31,616 nt of DNA from Elusimicrobiota bacterium. Lineage in GTDB: Bacteria > Elusimicrobiota > Elusimicrobia > FEN-1173. Positions 9,701-17,375 of the stretch are shown here, piece by piece. The stretch spans positions 1 to 31,616 of the forward strand of contig JADKCG010000025.1 in assembly GCA_016714745.1 (NCBI GenBank), in the 5' to 3' direction. The notes beneath the pieces are model-generated. The model was not told where the DNA came from. It did not search any database and was given only the letters and a program-made list of their open reading frames with translations. The first letter of the stretch is position 1; each line of letters starts with the position of its first letter. The position numbers were made by a program, and so were the translations under genes.

Positions 9701-12700
9701 ATCCTTGAGTTGCGGAATCAATAAAACTCACCTCTCCCTCCAGCCCATCTAACCAATCCTGAGCTTGAGTTTCTCCCATCCTACTATTGAGCGCTCTTCT
9801 TCTCTGGGGATCCTGATACATTTTAAGGAGATGAGTAATCAGCGCACTTCGGCGGGGGCCCTGAACATTGGCAAGGTAAACGATCTTTAAGAGGTTGTAC
9901 CGATCATCTTGACGTAGACGGGAAATGGGCCTCTGTGTGTTGGGAATTCCCATCAGGGATGATTTGATCAGGACGAGGAACGAATCTTCCCGTTCAGCCA
10001 ACCGCCGCCACGCCTCCCTTGCCCCTAATGCTAACCAACCATTAAATTGTTCACGAGTAACACCCAGAGTGGCCAATTCGGCGTCCGAAACTCCGGTGGG
10101 TCTTCCCTGTTCGTCTTCCCCAGTGCCTCTTAAAGCTTCGCTCAATAAATGTTCCGGGACAAACCGATAGATGTGGTCATTGGTCAACTCTTCTTTGTAA
10201 CGGGTGGCGAGGGCGGATTTCAAAATCCAGCCAGCCCCAACGAAAGCAAAGAGCATGGCGCCTATCACCGCAAACCAACTCAAGGGCGCAAGAAACCAGA
10301 GAGCCCCCGCTACGCCAAGGAGTCCCGCTCCAAAACCAAGATCGACCAATCGGTTCGGCGATTTAAACCCCTGGAAGAACAAGATAATCTTAAACACCAT
10401 TCCCACCATGAGTAAAGCAAAAGCTCCCATGCCAAAAGTGATACCACCGAAAAGGGTAATGCCGGTCGCATCAAAAACAAGGAATTCGACCTTTTCCAAG
10501 GAGACAAACTGCGAGAGAATGTTGGTAAAAGTATTTAGCCAATCCCCCAGCATCGGCACCCCAGCGAAAAGCCCTGTAGAAACTAATTGCGCGCCTTCAG
10601 CGACAGCGGCGATAATGTCGAGACGGAGGGAAAGAAAAATTGGGGCCAGAACGAAAAAAGCGATGGCGATCAACGCCAAGGTTACCTGATTTTGACGAAG
10701 GGTATTGCCTTGGCTTGAATTGGTGGGGCCGGGCCCCTGCAAACCCTTATGGGCCGCGATCGCTGGGTTGACCATGTTGTTGCGGTCAGTTTCCTCTTCC
10801 CGAGCGGCGTCTTCAAAACTCATCCGGGCGGGGTCAACATTGCTCGCCTGAGCTTGGCGAATCTCTTCCCGAACACTTTGGCCTAAATTGTCCTCCAAGA
10901 ACGCTTGAAGAGTGGGGTAAACCCGAAGGGAACCTAAATTATTGCCGTTCGTCAAATCCCACACCCTGGGGAAAAAATCTTCGTCGCTCAGTCCGGCAAG
11001 GTTTTCGTTTGGATATTGGTGTTCAATGATTCCGCGGTAAGGAAGCAGAGCGCGACGGTATTCGTTGATGGGGTAGACGGTCCCAGTCATATAATCCCGC
11101 GTCGTGCGGGTTCGGTCTGCCACCATCTGGGCATAGTAGGCAATATTGTAGAGGGGCGCGGGGTGAGTTACCGCCGGCCATCCGCCGCGCCACACGTTAA
11201 AGACATGAAGAATAAAAAACACAGTGCCTATCCCAGCAACGATAGAATTCCCCAGTGACATGCCAAGCACTGATAAAAACACGCCTATGAGCGTCGGGAC
11301 AAGAACACTGGATGAGTATTGCGTTGGTCCGTTATAGGAAAAACGATCTGCCTCACTAACCGGAGTGTATTCCCCTGCGGAGGCGTAGTTCTCGAGGGTT
11401 CCAGGCATCAAATAAATGCCCCCGCCCTTGCGTCGTAGAACTTCAAAATCCGGTCCCCGCACATAAAAGATTGGGTCGTGGTATTGGGGATCGTAGTTGG
11501 GGTAGTGTGTGCGGGAAAAGATCTGATAGGTGTCGGCTCTTCCTTGCAAAAATTTTAGCCAATCCTTGGAGTGGTCAATCCACTCAAAGAAGTCCACTTG
11601 GATGGATTCCACATACACGTAATCGTCTGGCAAACCCAAAGGCGGCGCCGCCCACACCCGGCTTAGATCACGGACCTGGGCGTGGAGGGAATCACGGTCA
11701 ATCCGCCGCGCCACAACTTGTGTATCAAGCCATTCCCTTAAAGACTGACGCGGTTTGTCGCCGAGCTTGGAGTAAGCCGCTAACCAGGCAGTTGGAATAT
11801 CTTTAAGATAGGTCGAGAATTGTAGGAATTCTTTGTTGTTTCCGATTGGTTCGTTTTTTTCGTTAATCCTGTAGGCTTTCAGAGCACCGCCATATTGGTT
11901 CTCGAGCCAATCGATCAAATTCTTTAGTTCTTGTTTTTTCCCCTCAGCGCCAAGCATCGCGTAAGCACCAACCCAGGCATTCGGCCCATTTGGAACCGGT
12001 CGACCAGGGAAGGCCCGCCCATAGGCCAAAAGAACTTGCTCGCTCCACCCTTCGGAATCTTTAATGGATGGAATTCCCTGCGCCTCCGATCCAAACCGGA
12101 ACAAAACCTCCCTTTTCCAATCGTCTCTTAGCTCTGGGGAGAGATCCACCCAAAGGAGGGCCATCCGTTCCTGGGCTTTATCGATACTCCCCAAAAATGT
12201 CCCAACCATCTTTTCCTGGCGTTCGGCACGAGGGGGCAACCGCGTGAACCGAATCCCCAATTGTTTTTGAAACCTATTAAATGCAATTGTCGGGAAGGAC
12301 GGTTTCGGTTGTTTTGGATCAACCTTTTCCTCTTTCCAGTCGGTCCATCCCCAGAGCGCCAATTGGGGGAAATGGGATTGTATCCAGCTTCCCAAAATTC
12401 GCGCCCCGATCCAATCGGTCTCAGGGGTGGGACTCCGCCACTTGAATTTCGAGGACAAGGTTCCCCCCACCAGTATACCAGACCAATCCCAACCGCTGAA
12501 CGCGCCCGATGAAACACCATACACCGCGAGTAGGATCACCCCGCCCAACCCAACAATTTTCCAGGACAAGAAATTGCCCAGCAAACCATTCAGGAAGAAA
12601 ACCGCTCCGACCCCCCACAGAAGAGAGGTAAAACCACCCCAACTACCAAAAGTGGCCACAGCATAAGCCTGGGCCAAGAAAATAATAATTCCAGCTCCCA

Positions 12701-15700
12701 TGGAAAGAAAATTCGATAGCCGCCAGGAAGCAATGGTTACGCGCGGACCTGCCGTACTCTTCATAAAGAACCGCCCCTGTTCCAAAGCCTGGTGCCCCTT
12801 ACGGAAATCTCCCGCAAGGTCGCCTCCTACGGTCGCCAAATTCTTTGACAAATCCGTGAGGAGGGGAGCCATGTCTATCCCCGTATTATCTTGATACGAC
12901 TGGGTTCGGCTGGAAGTTTCAGTCATGGAAACTGTTGGTTCAGTTCCAGTCTCCTTTATGGCCGCGGTAGGAGGAGACTCCACAGGAGGGGGTCTTTGCT
13001 GACCCTGCCAGAAGTCCGCGCCCTTCTTCCGGAAATGCCGTTTGAAAAAAGCTCCGAGCCCCAGGGCAGCCAAAATCACTAAAAGTATCTTTTCCGCGTC
13101 TCCGAAAGCTTCTTCAGCTCGGCTCGCTCTGACTTCGTCTTTCGTCCTGTGGAGTTCCGCCATTTCCTGGCCCACTGTTGCGTGATCTCCGTTGGCCAAT
13201 CGGGCAAGAACTTCCACCATAATTTCAGGCGTCAGGACGCCCTGATTTTTCACCATTTGGTTCGTCAACAGCATGGCAGACCCCATGAAATTGGCGAAGG
13301 AAAGATGGTCCCCTTGCCAACGCGAAAGAAATTTCGTGAATGCGGGGGTGTTGAGGGCTTGAAGGAAATAGTCAAAGGAAGGGGTTTTCGCCCGATCAAT
13401 GGCCGCGGACCGAGAGACCAGAGTTTCAGGTGGCCCCACTGGGCTAGATTTTAGCCGCTCTTCTTTCCGTGCGATGGGGACAGGCGTGACCAGATCATTT
13501 GTCGTCCAATAAAGGAGGACCCCAAGCACCTCCGATGAGAAAATCAATGGTGCCCGACCCCGCTGGGGATAGTGGGTTAAAAACAATTCACGCAATTGAA
13601 CAGCATTCCTCCCCGCCAATTGCGTTATTTCCACCAACGTTTCCCCCTCCAGCCTCCGTTCACGAACAGTCGGTTTTCCATTTTCGTCCGCCCCTACGAA
13701 CGGGATGGTATTCAGGTGATATAAAATTTGCATCATCTGGGGTGCGTCTTGGTAATTCATGCTTCCCGACAAGGTGATAATCAGTTTTTCCATCGCGTCT
13801 AGAACAGCCCGGTTTGACTCCACCGAACCGGTAAAGGTGAACCGAGCCACGAGATCGTCCAGAGAACCGGCCTTTTCATCACGGATCAAAGAAACAGCCT
13901 CCCGCACGTCGTTGTCGTTGTCGTTGTCGTTGATCTTGTCCGCCATTCCGATTGACCGCGCCAAAACCGACGGGACCAAATCGACTGCGCTCATCATGAG
14001 GAATTCATCCACGCGCCGTTCGGCCTCATCCCGTTGGAGGGGGAGAAGCGTAGGAGGAATCGAATCCGTTGGCCTTAACCCATGACGCTCACGGAAATCA
14101 GCCTCCTGGGCGGCTTGCACGCGCTCCACCAGGAGGATCCCATAAGATGTTTTGGCTGAGGCCGCGATCTTTTGTGCCAGAACCATTTCCACCGATCCTG
14201 CCTCATACGTCAGTCCGAGATGCTCCCTTTGATACAACAGAGGTTCAGATAAAACGGTCGGCACATCCCAATCCAACCGTTCTGCCGCGGTCGCGGTCAT
14301 ATTGGGCCGGAGAGCCTGGGTCAGAAGAATCGACGAATCTACCGCGAAACCCCGAGCGGCTTCAGGGAAAATATACGCTCGGACTTCCACCGGTCGTTCC
14401 GAGTCCAACGCTGACCCTGTCTGGTCGAGGAAGTAATACCGTTGCGAATAAGTCCCTGCGGGAGCAGGGATATCGTATTTCCCTTTTCGCTCAATCTGGG
14501 AGGTCGGTTCATAGGTGTAAAAACCCACTCGGTTCTCTGCCCCCGTTAAGCGCGTCAACGCGTCGGGAGCGTCTGCCCGAAATCCTTCTCCAGGGTTTAC
14601 AACGATGCTCGGAGCCCGTGCCCCCAAGGGAGTGATGGTCCAGGTCCCATCCACCTGCTGGGTGTAAGTGTTTTTATATTTATCCTGGTAGAACACCCTC
14701 ACCAAGTTATCCCCACGAGCTTTTGCACCAATGTGAACCTCCACCGCCGTGAGCCCATTGGCTTGACGCACCCCTCGAACAAGAGTCCGCGCGGCGTGGG
14801 CGGGATCGTCCAAATAGGCCATCGAGCCGGGCGCGCCAAAATCAAAACCAGGAGGAATTGAGATGACCCGCTGGTCGCTTTCGTTGGCGGGATCGAACGG
14901 GTCGCCTATAGATCGAATAACTGTTTTTCCATCCGGCATGGGCGTGTAGGTGGTGCCGTCCGGAAACAGATAGCTCAGATAGGATCCTGGGGCCATGGTT
15001 GGCGTCGTCCCGGTCTTTGGCGTTACCTTGACATCCGGTTCCTTTGCGTCCGACCCGGTGGGCTTGCTTTCTGCGACCGCCGGTTTCGCTTTCGGATCTT
15101 TTGAGACTTCGCTGGCGGCTTTCAAATCGGCTCTGAGCTTGTCGGCGTTGGCGGTTGTATGTTCATCAATCTTTTGGCCCACCCGTGCGCCCCAGTTCCA
15201 GGCGAATGCACCGAACCCGCCCTCGTTTGTTCGCACGTCACGCATATAATCTGCTGGGGTCGTCTTCGTTCCGTCGGTGGCGTATTCACCCAGTTCAAAG
15301 GGCTTGTTGTCACGGGGAACGGATTTCATGTAATCCTTCAAGGAACCCATCCAATCATAGTGATGCCAAGAGTAAAAATCCAAGTGGGGCCGAACAGCAG
15401 GATCCGTGGCCGTCGCGTGATGCTTAACGGAAGTGCCGACCGTTACAAGCACGTGCCCGGCCACGGGTTTACCATCTTTGTCTTTGAGTTTACTGTCTTT
15501 GATGGCTTTGGCCATGGAGGCAACGAACCCTTGGTAATCCTGGCTGTTGACTGCCCGCCGACCGCCCTCCATTTTGTCTCCATACCCGCCGGGAACGCCT
15601 TTGTCTAAAATCCACTCGGGCTCGTTAATCAAGTCGATGGTCAGAAGGGCCGGGTGCCGCCCAAATTCTTTTAGGAATGGGGTGAGAAAGTTGGTTCGAA

Positions 15701-17375
15701 AGTTTTCGGTCGATTTCTGGGACATGTCAAATTTCCCGCGCGCCACCGCAAGGAAATCGAATAAAACGAACTCCACATGAATCCCCTGTTTCGCCGCGGC
15801 GTCGAGGAAAACTTGAATGTCGCCCTTGAATTGATTGAAGTTGGAATAGTCGCCGTTCAGATGGCGGCCATCGTCCAAGAGCGGGATCCGAACCGCGTTG
15901 ACGCCGCTCGCTTTCATGGCCGCCAGTTCGCCTTCCATCCAACCTTTGTTGCGGGCAAAACCATTGGTGGAATCGCCAAAGTTCGAACCGTATTGGATCC
16001 CACGCCAGTTCACCCCGTTCAAATGGACCGGTTTGTTGTCCTTATCAAGCAGACCCTTGGGAGTCGCGCGGACATCTTCATTATCGGCGGCACCAGCGTC
16101 TGAAATGTAGAAACCAAAAACCTTTTGGAGCCATTTCTTCCAGGTGGGAAGCTTTTCCCCCGCGGGTTTTTCCACGGGCTGTTCACTCTTCTTGACCTCC
16201 GCGGCTTTCGCAGGCTGATCCTGTTTGGCCAAGTTCGCAAGGTCTTGTGGGGGGGTCGGAACGCTGGTCGCGCTGGGAATGGGAGATCCCTTAGGGTCTG
16301 TGGTGACCTTGGGAACCGCCCCATTTGGTAGCGATGTCCCGTAAGCAAAGCTTTGCCGCAGAGTGCCGGGGTTTTCCACTTTCAGATCTGTCGCCTTGAC
16401 GCCCTCGCGGACCTCAACCGAAAGTGCCCCACCCCGGTGGGACACAAAGGCCAAACCGGGGATGCCACCGTCGCGCATAGGCAAAACGTATACGTCTTCA
16501 CCGCGATAGGCCAAACGGGCATAGGGATCGTTGGCGGGGAGTGTGAGCGCAACATTCTTCCCTTGCCGTTGAAACCCCGCTTCCCCCGGCCGAAGTTCAG
16601 AGGCGTCGCGATCTCCAAAACGGGTGTAAGACGCGGAGACGGCCGGCAGACCCGGCACATCCGGGCGAGCGGGGTCTCGGCGAAGGACGGTGCCATTCGT
16701 GACCGATCCCAAAGACGAAAAATTGTCCGTCAGGATCTCATACGACTTGAACGGTTTCCCCTGAGAGTCCACCCCATCAATAATGACCAGACTGCCACCG
16801 TAGGCCAGCGCGGCCCGACCGCCGTCCGGCAAGCTCACGACCGACCCGCGCGAAAGAGGTTCCCGAGCAGAGACCCGGGTGCGGGTATTGTTTCGGTGAT
16901 CCACGGATGAAACGGGCTCCTGCCGCTCCGTAAACGCTCCCTCCCAAATGAGCCGACCGTCAAGGCTAGTGGCTTTTCGGATAGACTTCTTACCGGAGGC
17001 ATCTGTCACCAAGGATTCCCGAGTCAGGCGACCCGCCGACCCCTGATTTTTCAACCGAACTCCTTGGCCGTCCCGAATCACTTCGTCTTGAATGCGTTTG
17101 CCGCCGGGGGTAACCACATCGATCACGACATTCCCGGAACGACCCTGGGTCACGCTTTGAACCGTCCAGCCATTGTCCCGGTCCCATCCCACCGTGGCGT
17201 CGGGGAGGATGTAGGAGTTGTAAGGATTCGAGCGCAAGGTTGCTTCGGAGAATACGCTCACGGAAGGGGGCACAGTTCTCTGGATATCCCCGGCGGCGTA
17301 GGGGCGCAGGTCGGTAAAAGCGGTGGTTCGGCGGGCGGGGTCGGTCGTATCGATCGTGTAGCGGGCTTCAATCAC
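3759..17375 (-). CDS. Giant 4538-aa membrane protein with GH5 and interrupted GT2 synthase domains
   Basis: Residues 435-780 are a GH5-type TIM barrel: LNGVNWRGIQ, acid/base E585 in INEPEW and nucleophile E697 in FELGEYA. Beta-rich and helical stretches follow, then the first membrane helix (about 1428-1443, followed by basic KRHFRKKG). More helices lie near 1552-1640, 2023-2070 and 2228-2387. A GT2 polysaccharide-synthase signature is spread over 2650-3164: LDDNDEEG (2649-2656), VDMED (2727-2731, DxE instead of DxD), FLGGTGN (to 3022), IIED (E3120-D3121) and QRQRW (3160-3164), followed by a membrane bundle to about 3374. Membrane helices interrupt the GT2 fold near 2779-2832 and 3058-3080. 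Further helices lie at 3556-3600, 3684-3704 and 4068-4190, then a soluble C-terminus of unknown family. The GTG start overlaps the preceding stop, has no Shine-Dalgarno and no signal peptide, so the true N-terminus may lie in the preceding frame. Confidence 0.8.
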   Translation of the reverse strand: MIEARYTIDTTDPARRTTAFTDLRPYAAGDIQRTVPPSVSVFSEATLRSNPYNSYILPDATVGWDRDNGWTVQSVTQGRSGNVVIDVVTPGGKRIQDEVIRDGQGVRLKNQGSAGRLTRESLVTDASGKKSIRKATSLDGRLIWEGAFTERQEPVSSVDHRNNTRTRVSAREPLSRGSVVSLPDGGRAALAYGGSLVIIDGVDSQGKPFKSYEILTDNFSSLGSVTNGTVLRRDPARPDVPGLPAVSASYTRFGDRDASELRPGEAGFQRQGKNVALTLPANDPYARLAYRGEDVYVLPMRDGGIPGLAFVSHRGGALSVEVREGVKATDLKVENPGTLRQSFAYGTSLPNGAVPKVTTDPKGSPIPSATSVPTPPQDLANLAKQDQPAKAAEVKKSEQPVEKPAGEKLPTWKKWLQKVFGFYISDAGAADNEDVRATPKGLLDKDNKPVHLNGVNWRGIQYGSNFGDSTNGFARNKGWMEGELAAMKASGVNAVRIPLLDDGRHLNGDYSNFNQFKGDIQVFLDAAAKQGIHVEFVLFDFLAVARGKFDMSQKSTENFRTNFLTPFLKEFGRHPALLTIDLINEPEWILDKGVPGGYGDKMEGGRRAVNSQDYQGFVASMAKAIKDSKLKDKDGKPVAGHVLVTVGTSVKHHATATDPAVRPHLDFYSWHHYDWMGSLKDYMKSVPRDNKPFELGEYATDGTKTTPADYMRDVRTNEGGFGAFAWNWGARVGQKIDEHTTANADKLRADLKAASEVSKDPKAKPAVAESKPTGSDAKEPDVKVTPKTGTTPTMAPGSYLSYLFPDGTTYTPMPDGKTVIRSIGDPFDPANESDQRVISIPPGFDFGAPGSMAYLDDPAHAARTLVRGVRQANGLTAVEVHIGAKARGDNLVRVFYQDKYKNTYTQQVDGTWTITPLGARAPSIVVNPGEGFRADAPDALTRLTGAENRVGFYTYEPTSQIERKGKYDIPAPAGTYSQRYYFLDQTGSALDSERPVEVRAYIFPEAARGFAVDSSILLTQALRPNMTATAAERLDWDVPTVLSEPLLYQREHLGLTYEAGSVEMVLAQKIAASAKTSYGILLVERVQAAQEADFRERHGLRPTDSIPPTLLPLQRDEAERRVDEFLMMSAVDLVPSVLARSIGMADKINDNDNDNDVREAVSLIRDEKAGSLDDLVARFTFTGSVESNRAVLDAMEKLIITLSGSMNYQDAPQMMQILYHLNTIPFVGADENGKPTVRERRLEGETLVEITQLAGRNAVQLRELFLTHYPQRGRAPLIFSSEVLGVLLYWTTNDLVTPVPIARKEERLKSSPVGPPETLVSRSAAIDRAKTPSFDYFLQALNTPAFTKFLSRWQGDHLSFANFMGSAMLLTNQMVKNQGVLTPEIMVEVLARLANGDHATVGQEMAELHRTKDEVRASRAEEAFGDAEKILLVILAALGLGAFFKRHFRKKGADFWQGQQRPPPVESPPTAAIKETGTEPTVSMTETSSRTQSYQDNTGIDMAPLLTDLSKNLATVGGDLAGDFRKGHQALEQGRFFMKSTAGPRVTIASWRLSNFLSMGAGIIIFLAQAYAVATFGSWGGFTSLLWGVGAVFFLNGLLGNFLSWKIVGLGGVILLAVYGVSSGAFSGWDWSGILVGGTLSSKFKWRSPTPETDWIGARILGSWIQSHFPQLALWGWTDWKEEKVDPKQPKPSFPTIAFNRFQKQLGIRFTRLPPRAERQEKMVGTFLGSIDKAQERMALLWVDLSPELRDDWKREVLFRFGSEAQGIPSIKDSEGWSEQVLLAYGRAFPGRPVPNGPNAWVGAYAMLGAEGKKQELKNLIDWLENQYGGALKAYRINEKNEPIGNNKEFLQFSTYLKDIPTAWLAAYSKLGDKPRQSLREWLDTQVVARRIDRDSLHAQVRDLSRVWAAPPLGLPDDYVYVESIQVDFFEWIDHSKDWLKFLQGRADTYQIFSRTHYPNYDPQYHDPIFYVRGPDFEVLRRKGGGIYLMPGTLENYASAGEYTPVSEADRFSYNGPTQYSSSVLVPTLIGVFLSVLGMSLGNSIVAGIGTVFFILHVFNVWRGGWPAVTHPAPLYNIAYYAQMVADRTRTTRDYMTGTVYPINEYRRALLPYRGIIEHQYPNENLAGLSDEDFFPRVWDLTNGNNLGSLRVYPTLQAFLEDNLGQSVREEIRQAQASNVDPARMSFEDAAREEETDRNNMVNPAIAAHKGLQGPGPTNSSQGNTLRQNQVTLALIAIAFFVLAPIFLSLRLDIIAAVAEGAQLVSTGLFAGVPMLGDWLNTFTNILSQFVSLEKVEFLVFDATGITLFGGITFGMGAFALLMVGMVFKIILFFQGFKSPNRLVDLGFGAGLLGVAGALWFLAPLSWFAVIGAMLFAFVGAGWILKSALATRYKEELTNDHIYRFVPEHLLSEALRGTGEDEQGRPTGVSDAELATLGVTREQFNGWLALGAREAWRRLAEREDSFLVLIKSSLMGIPNTQRPISRLRQDDRYNLLKIVYLANVQGPRRSALITHLLKMYQDPQRRRALNSRMGETQAQDWLDGLEGEVSFIDSATQGLGENRGPEDFLNVHFEANQWRLGQFSNEDIINILSFSDVVELKENKEDHESLWPKIILMQTAFGGTSEERLYALLDSAIKLWPSIQVDITLDDNDEEGRNGVLDSMEKGRLKEYADRIVISNHAAHGTNLGVGNIHQRHKPMMNAEAVFRLNYRFKKFLGRLPFFQTLVDMEDVFLKEVIDDKMAIWAMRERTINQQLARRESEERAPDFAARRRWLAWSRPASLFLVAVGGVAALMGFGSAFAAPAIILAGVSAGSWLGMGGLVISLFGWAYRRRTAERWSVDSQQWGIRLDSNALEYEYKKTLQGLATAAGLGRNWAKNNLHQSRQAIDAIVSARQLTATFEVLQSAFLRERDLRANGLVSEAEAVRVDAVRRAERLTAEERALYELWAYAQVFPTFKDFRRQVFRIRNMPDVIQTELRQVPVNAADRRFSELSHIDYLFWHNTIQIGEDASGFMFLGGTGNTFMWELLGGTDDHAYVRLSRMLWPVREANRKEETERPLFLRLLLLIPLPLAVLSVFVLPRFRSQFEQARATWVSSRSLYKYLNRYIPTGVWDKFNIIEDSERGRRSAFLGLTSHRLVGRDKEVLEDALPRLGPKWLNQRQRWIIQQTFFAIIRFLPVGLMFFGQYLGAGLGFALIGDRANVVQGLLGMGTGFIVGGIAAYLVGLVIFRWLGRAGIIRNTQFYVNPLVGLNPDRGPGLWRGIVSRVKAYYKFQQISHLAASVPMMMASSVLVTITLLYFLGFFFNVGPVMEIVEGLGSPGLTGFISRMVIFIQTFFPLIEAVVPTTFWGIFIFLYPPVAMNLMALVTVLYTSWRDDESIRAAVQTKFTSRVHSFLFLFVTTGMPDAAPFDLPGKEDIKKRTEGEILGILRAVEKTSTGQFVPKVRGLNRRILEGFLLTTERGSNLERLNTIISQLQTIARELTASPDNALDPIKLEDYTARVRQIVEEVEPLLKDMGLNEENRNQIMDKLRQDQIELEDMALGRLRYGWRTFSAGVLSSVLSGILVWFGWDYPQWLAGALLALGLALIVISSMNLMGKIPAFKGSVQMRNFAVQAGRSLKMYFYFTFLHPSAWRNFGVAVNSFYKPGANEPFWTRGRDEGLGDLSLWELTPRRRFQIWWAGTSKTILQYTVLPFIILASLPWLTAVHEWRTQIERVVGVEQVKLQIVTIPTEPTLANWTSLVRALSVAYQMNPDTFHGWVIAQIEESSGLYHESKNRDPEMEKRAKRMLDTALFAVRTYADGLNEKTNWDNPIEARKAIRNYEEIVQAVQKALAVMGQTDRFEKIFPGLPMKSIPILNQTVGDSGKFNPRVVVIEAKSSTAGRPTPRSVVVQLRIPQSDFTGQVVAVASDLWPTAEENKVEVRVDQVSFPKDGNLYSPELERKSQGASAQRLPTGRDSIQTFVFHSYSPDILARNYTSEKVQKVEIVAYTRGAEPFEARMSFDQILTRSLGDPRVNAPVLTVPRALTEPAPTQGPNTIAWVWKSWNRLMGREVAKETMVIDQAPWESYWMVALAGMTVPVLIFFQWSPVFAAGFGILWGLLHLGGTFDKDLKPISGLQALLPSLGRAAVAAVAVGLFAVGLDFLLSLSPLAEYLARFALFDGLSSLSQLSLLSNVLVALPISLFLAGPLFKFVHKTLNKRSIVAAQQGQETQAATRVSESIGALSMKNVEGANLRAFLVQVIGGRPLGSLNVSAEFDPLVIQRRLVGEVPEALDALGSNVGGRFGVVTDPSVHLGQMLAPGVKRQKFKEAVRNFAFALGYQTGRSGASASTVSLLEVAYLTVASRSAEVGVHMNAEGFASAFRLGATFAQEAVGVRENEVPVFHIGSAEREGMGENAVLEQFVATLMANARAEAAGRAVMPIELVSSESSVTNPETVLSAVRAYVQINYPSVLAQLGKAKINVRLRNALSFNGELINSEALFNAIKNQNRQVTGLACFTGTPESWAESELARIIPLEKVLGEVLERLNAMRATDDNA
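13908..13931. repeat. Hexanucleotide microsatellite (GTCGTT)x4 inside the giant gene
   Basis: Four perfect tandem copies of GTCGTT encode an Asn-Asp repeat (INDNDNDND) in the region after the GH5 domain. The 6-bp unit keeps the frame, so copy-number change would lengthen or shorten the acidic run without breaking the protein. Confidence 0.85.

Noticed and set aside
14069..14635. 188-aa plus-strand frame inside the giant gene
   Set aside because: Proline/arginine/serine-rich antisense of a continuous 13.6-kb frame; no motif.
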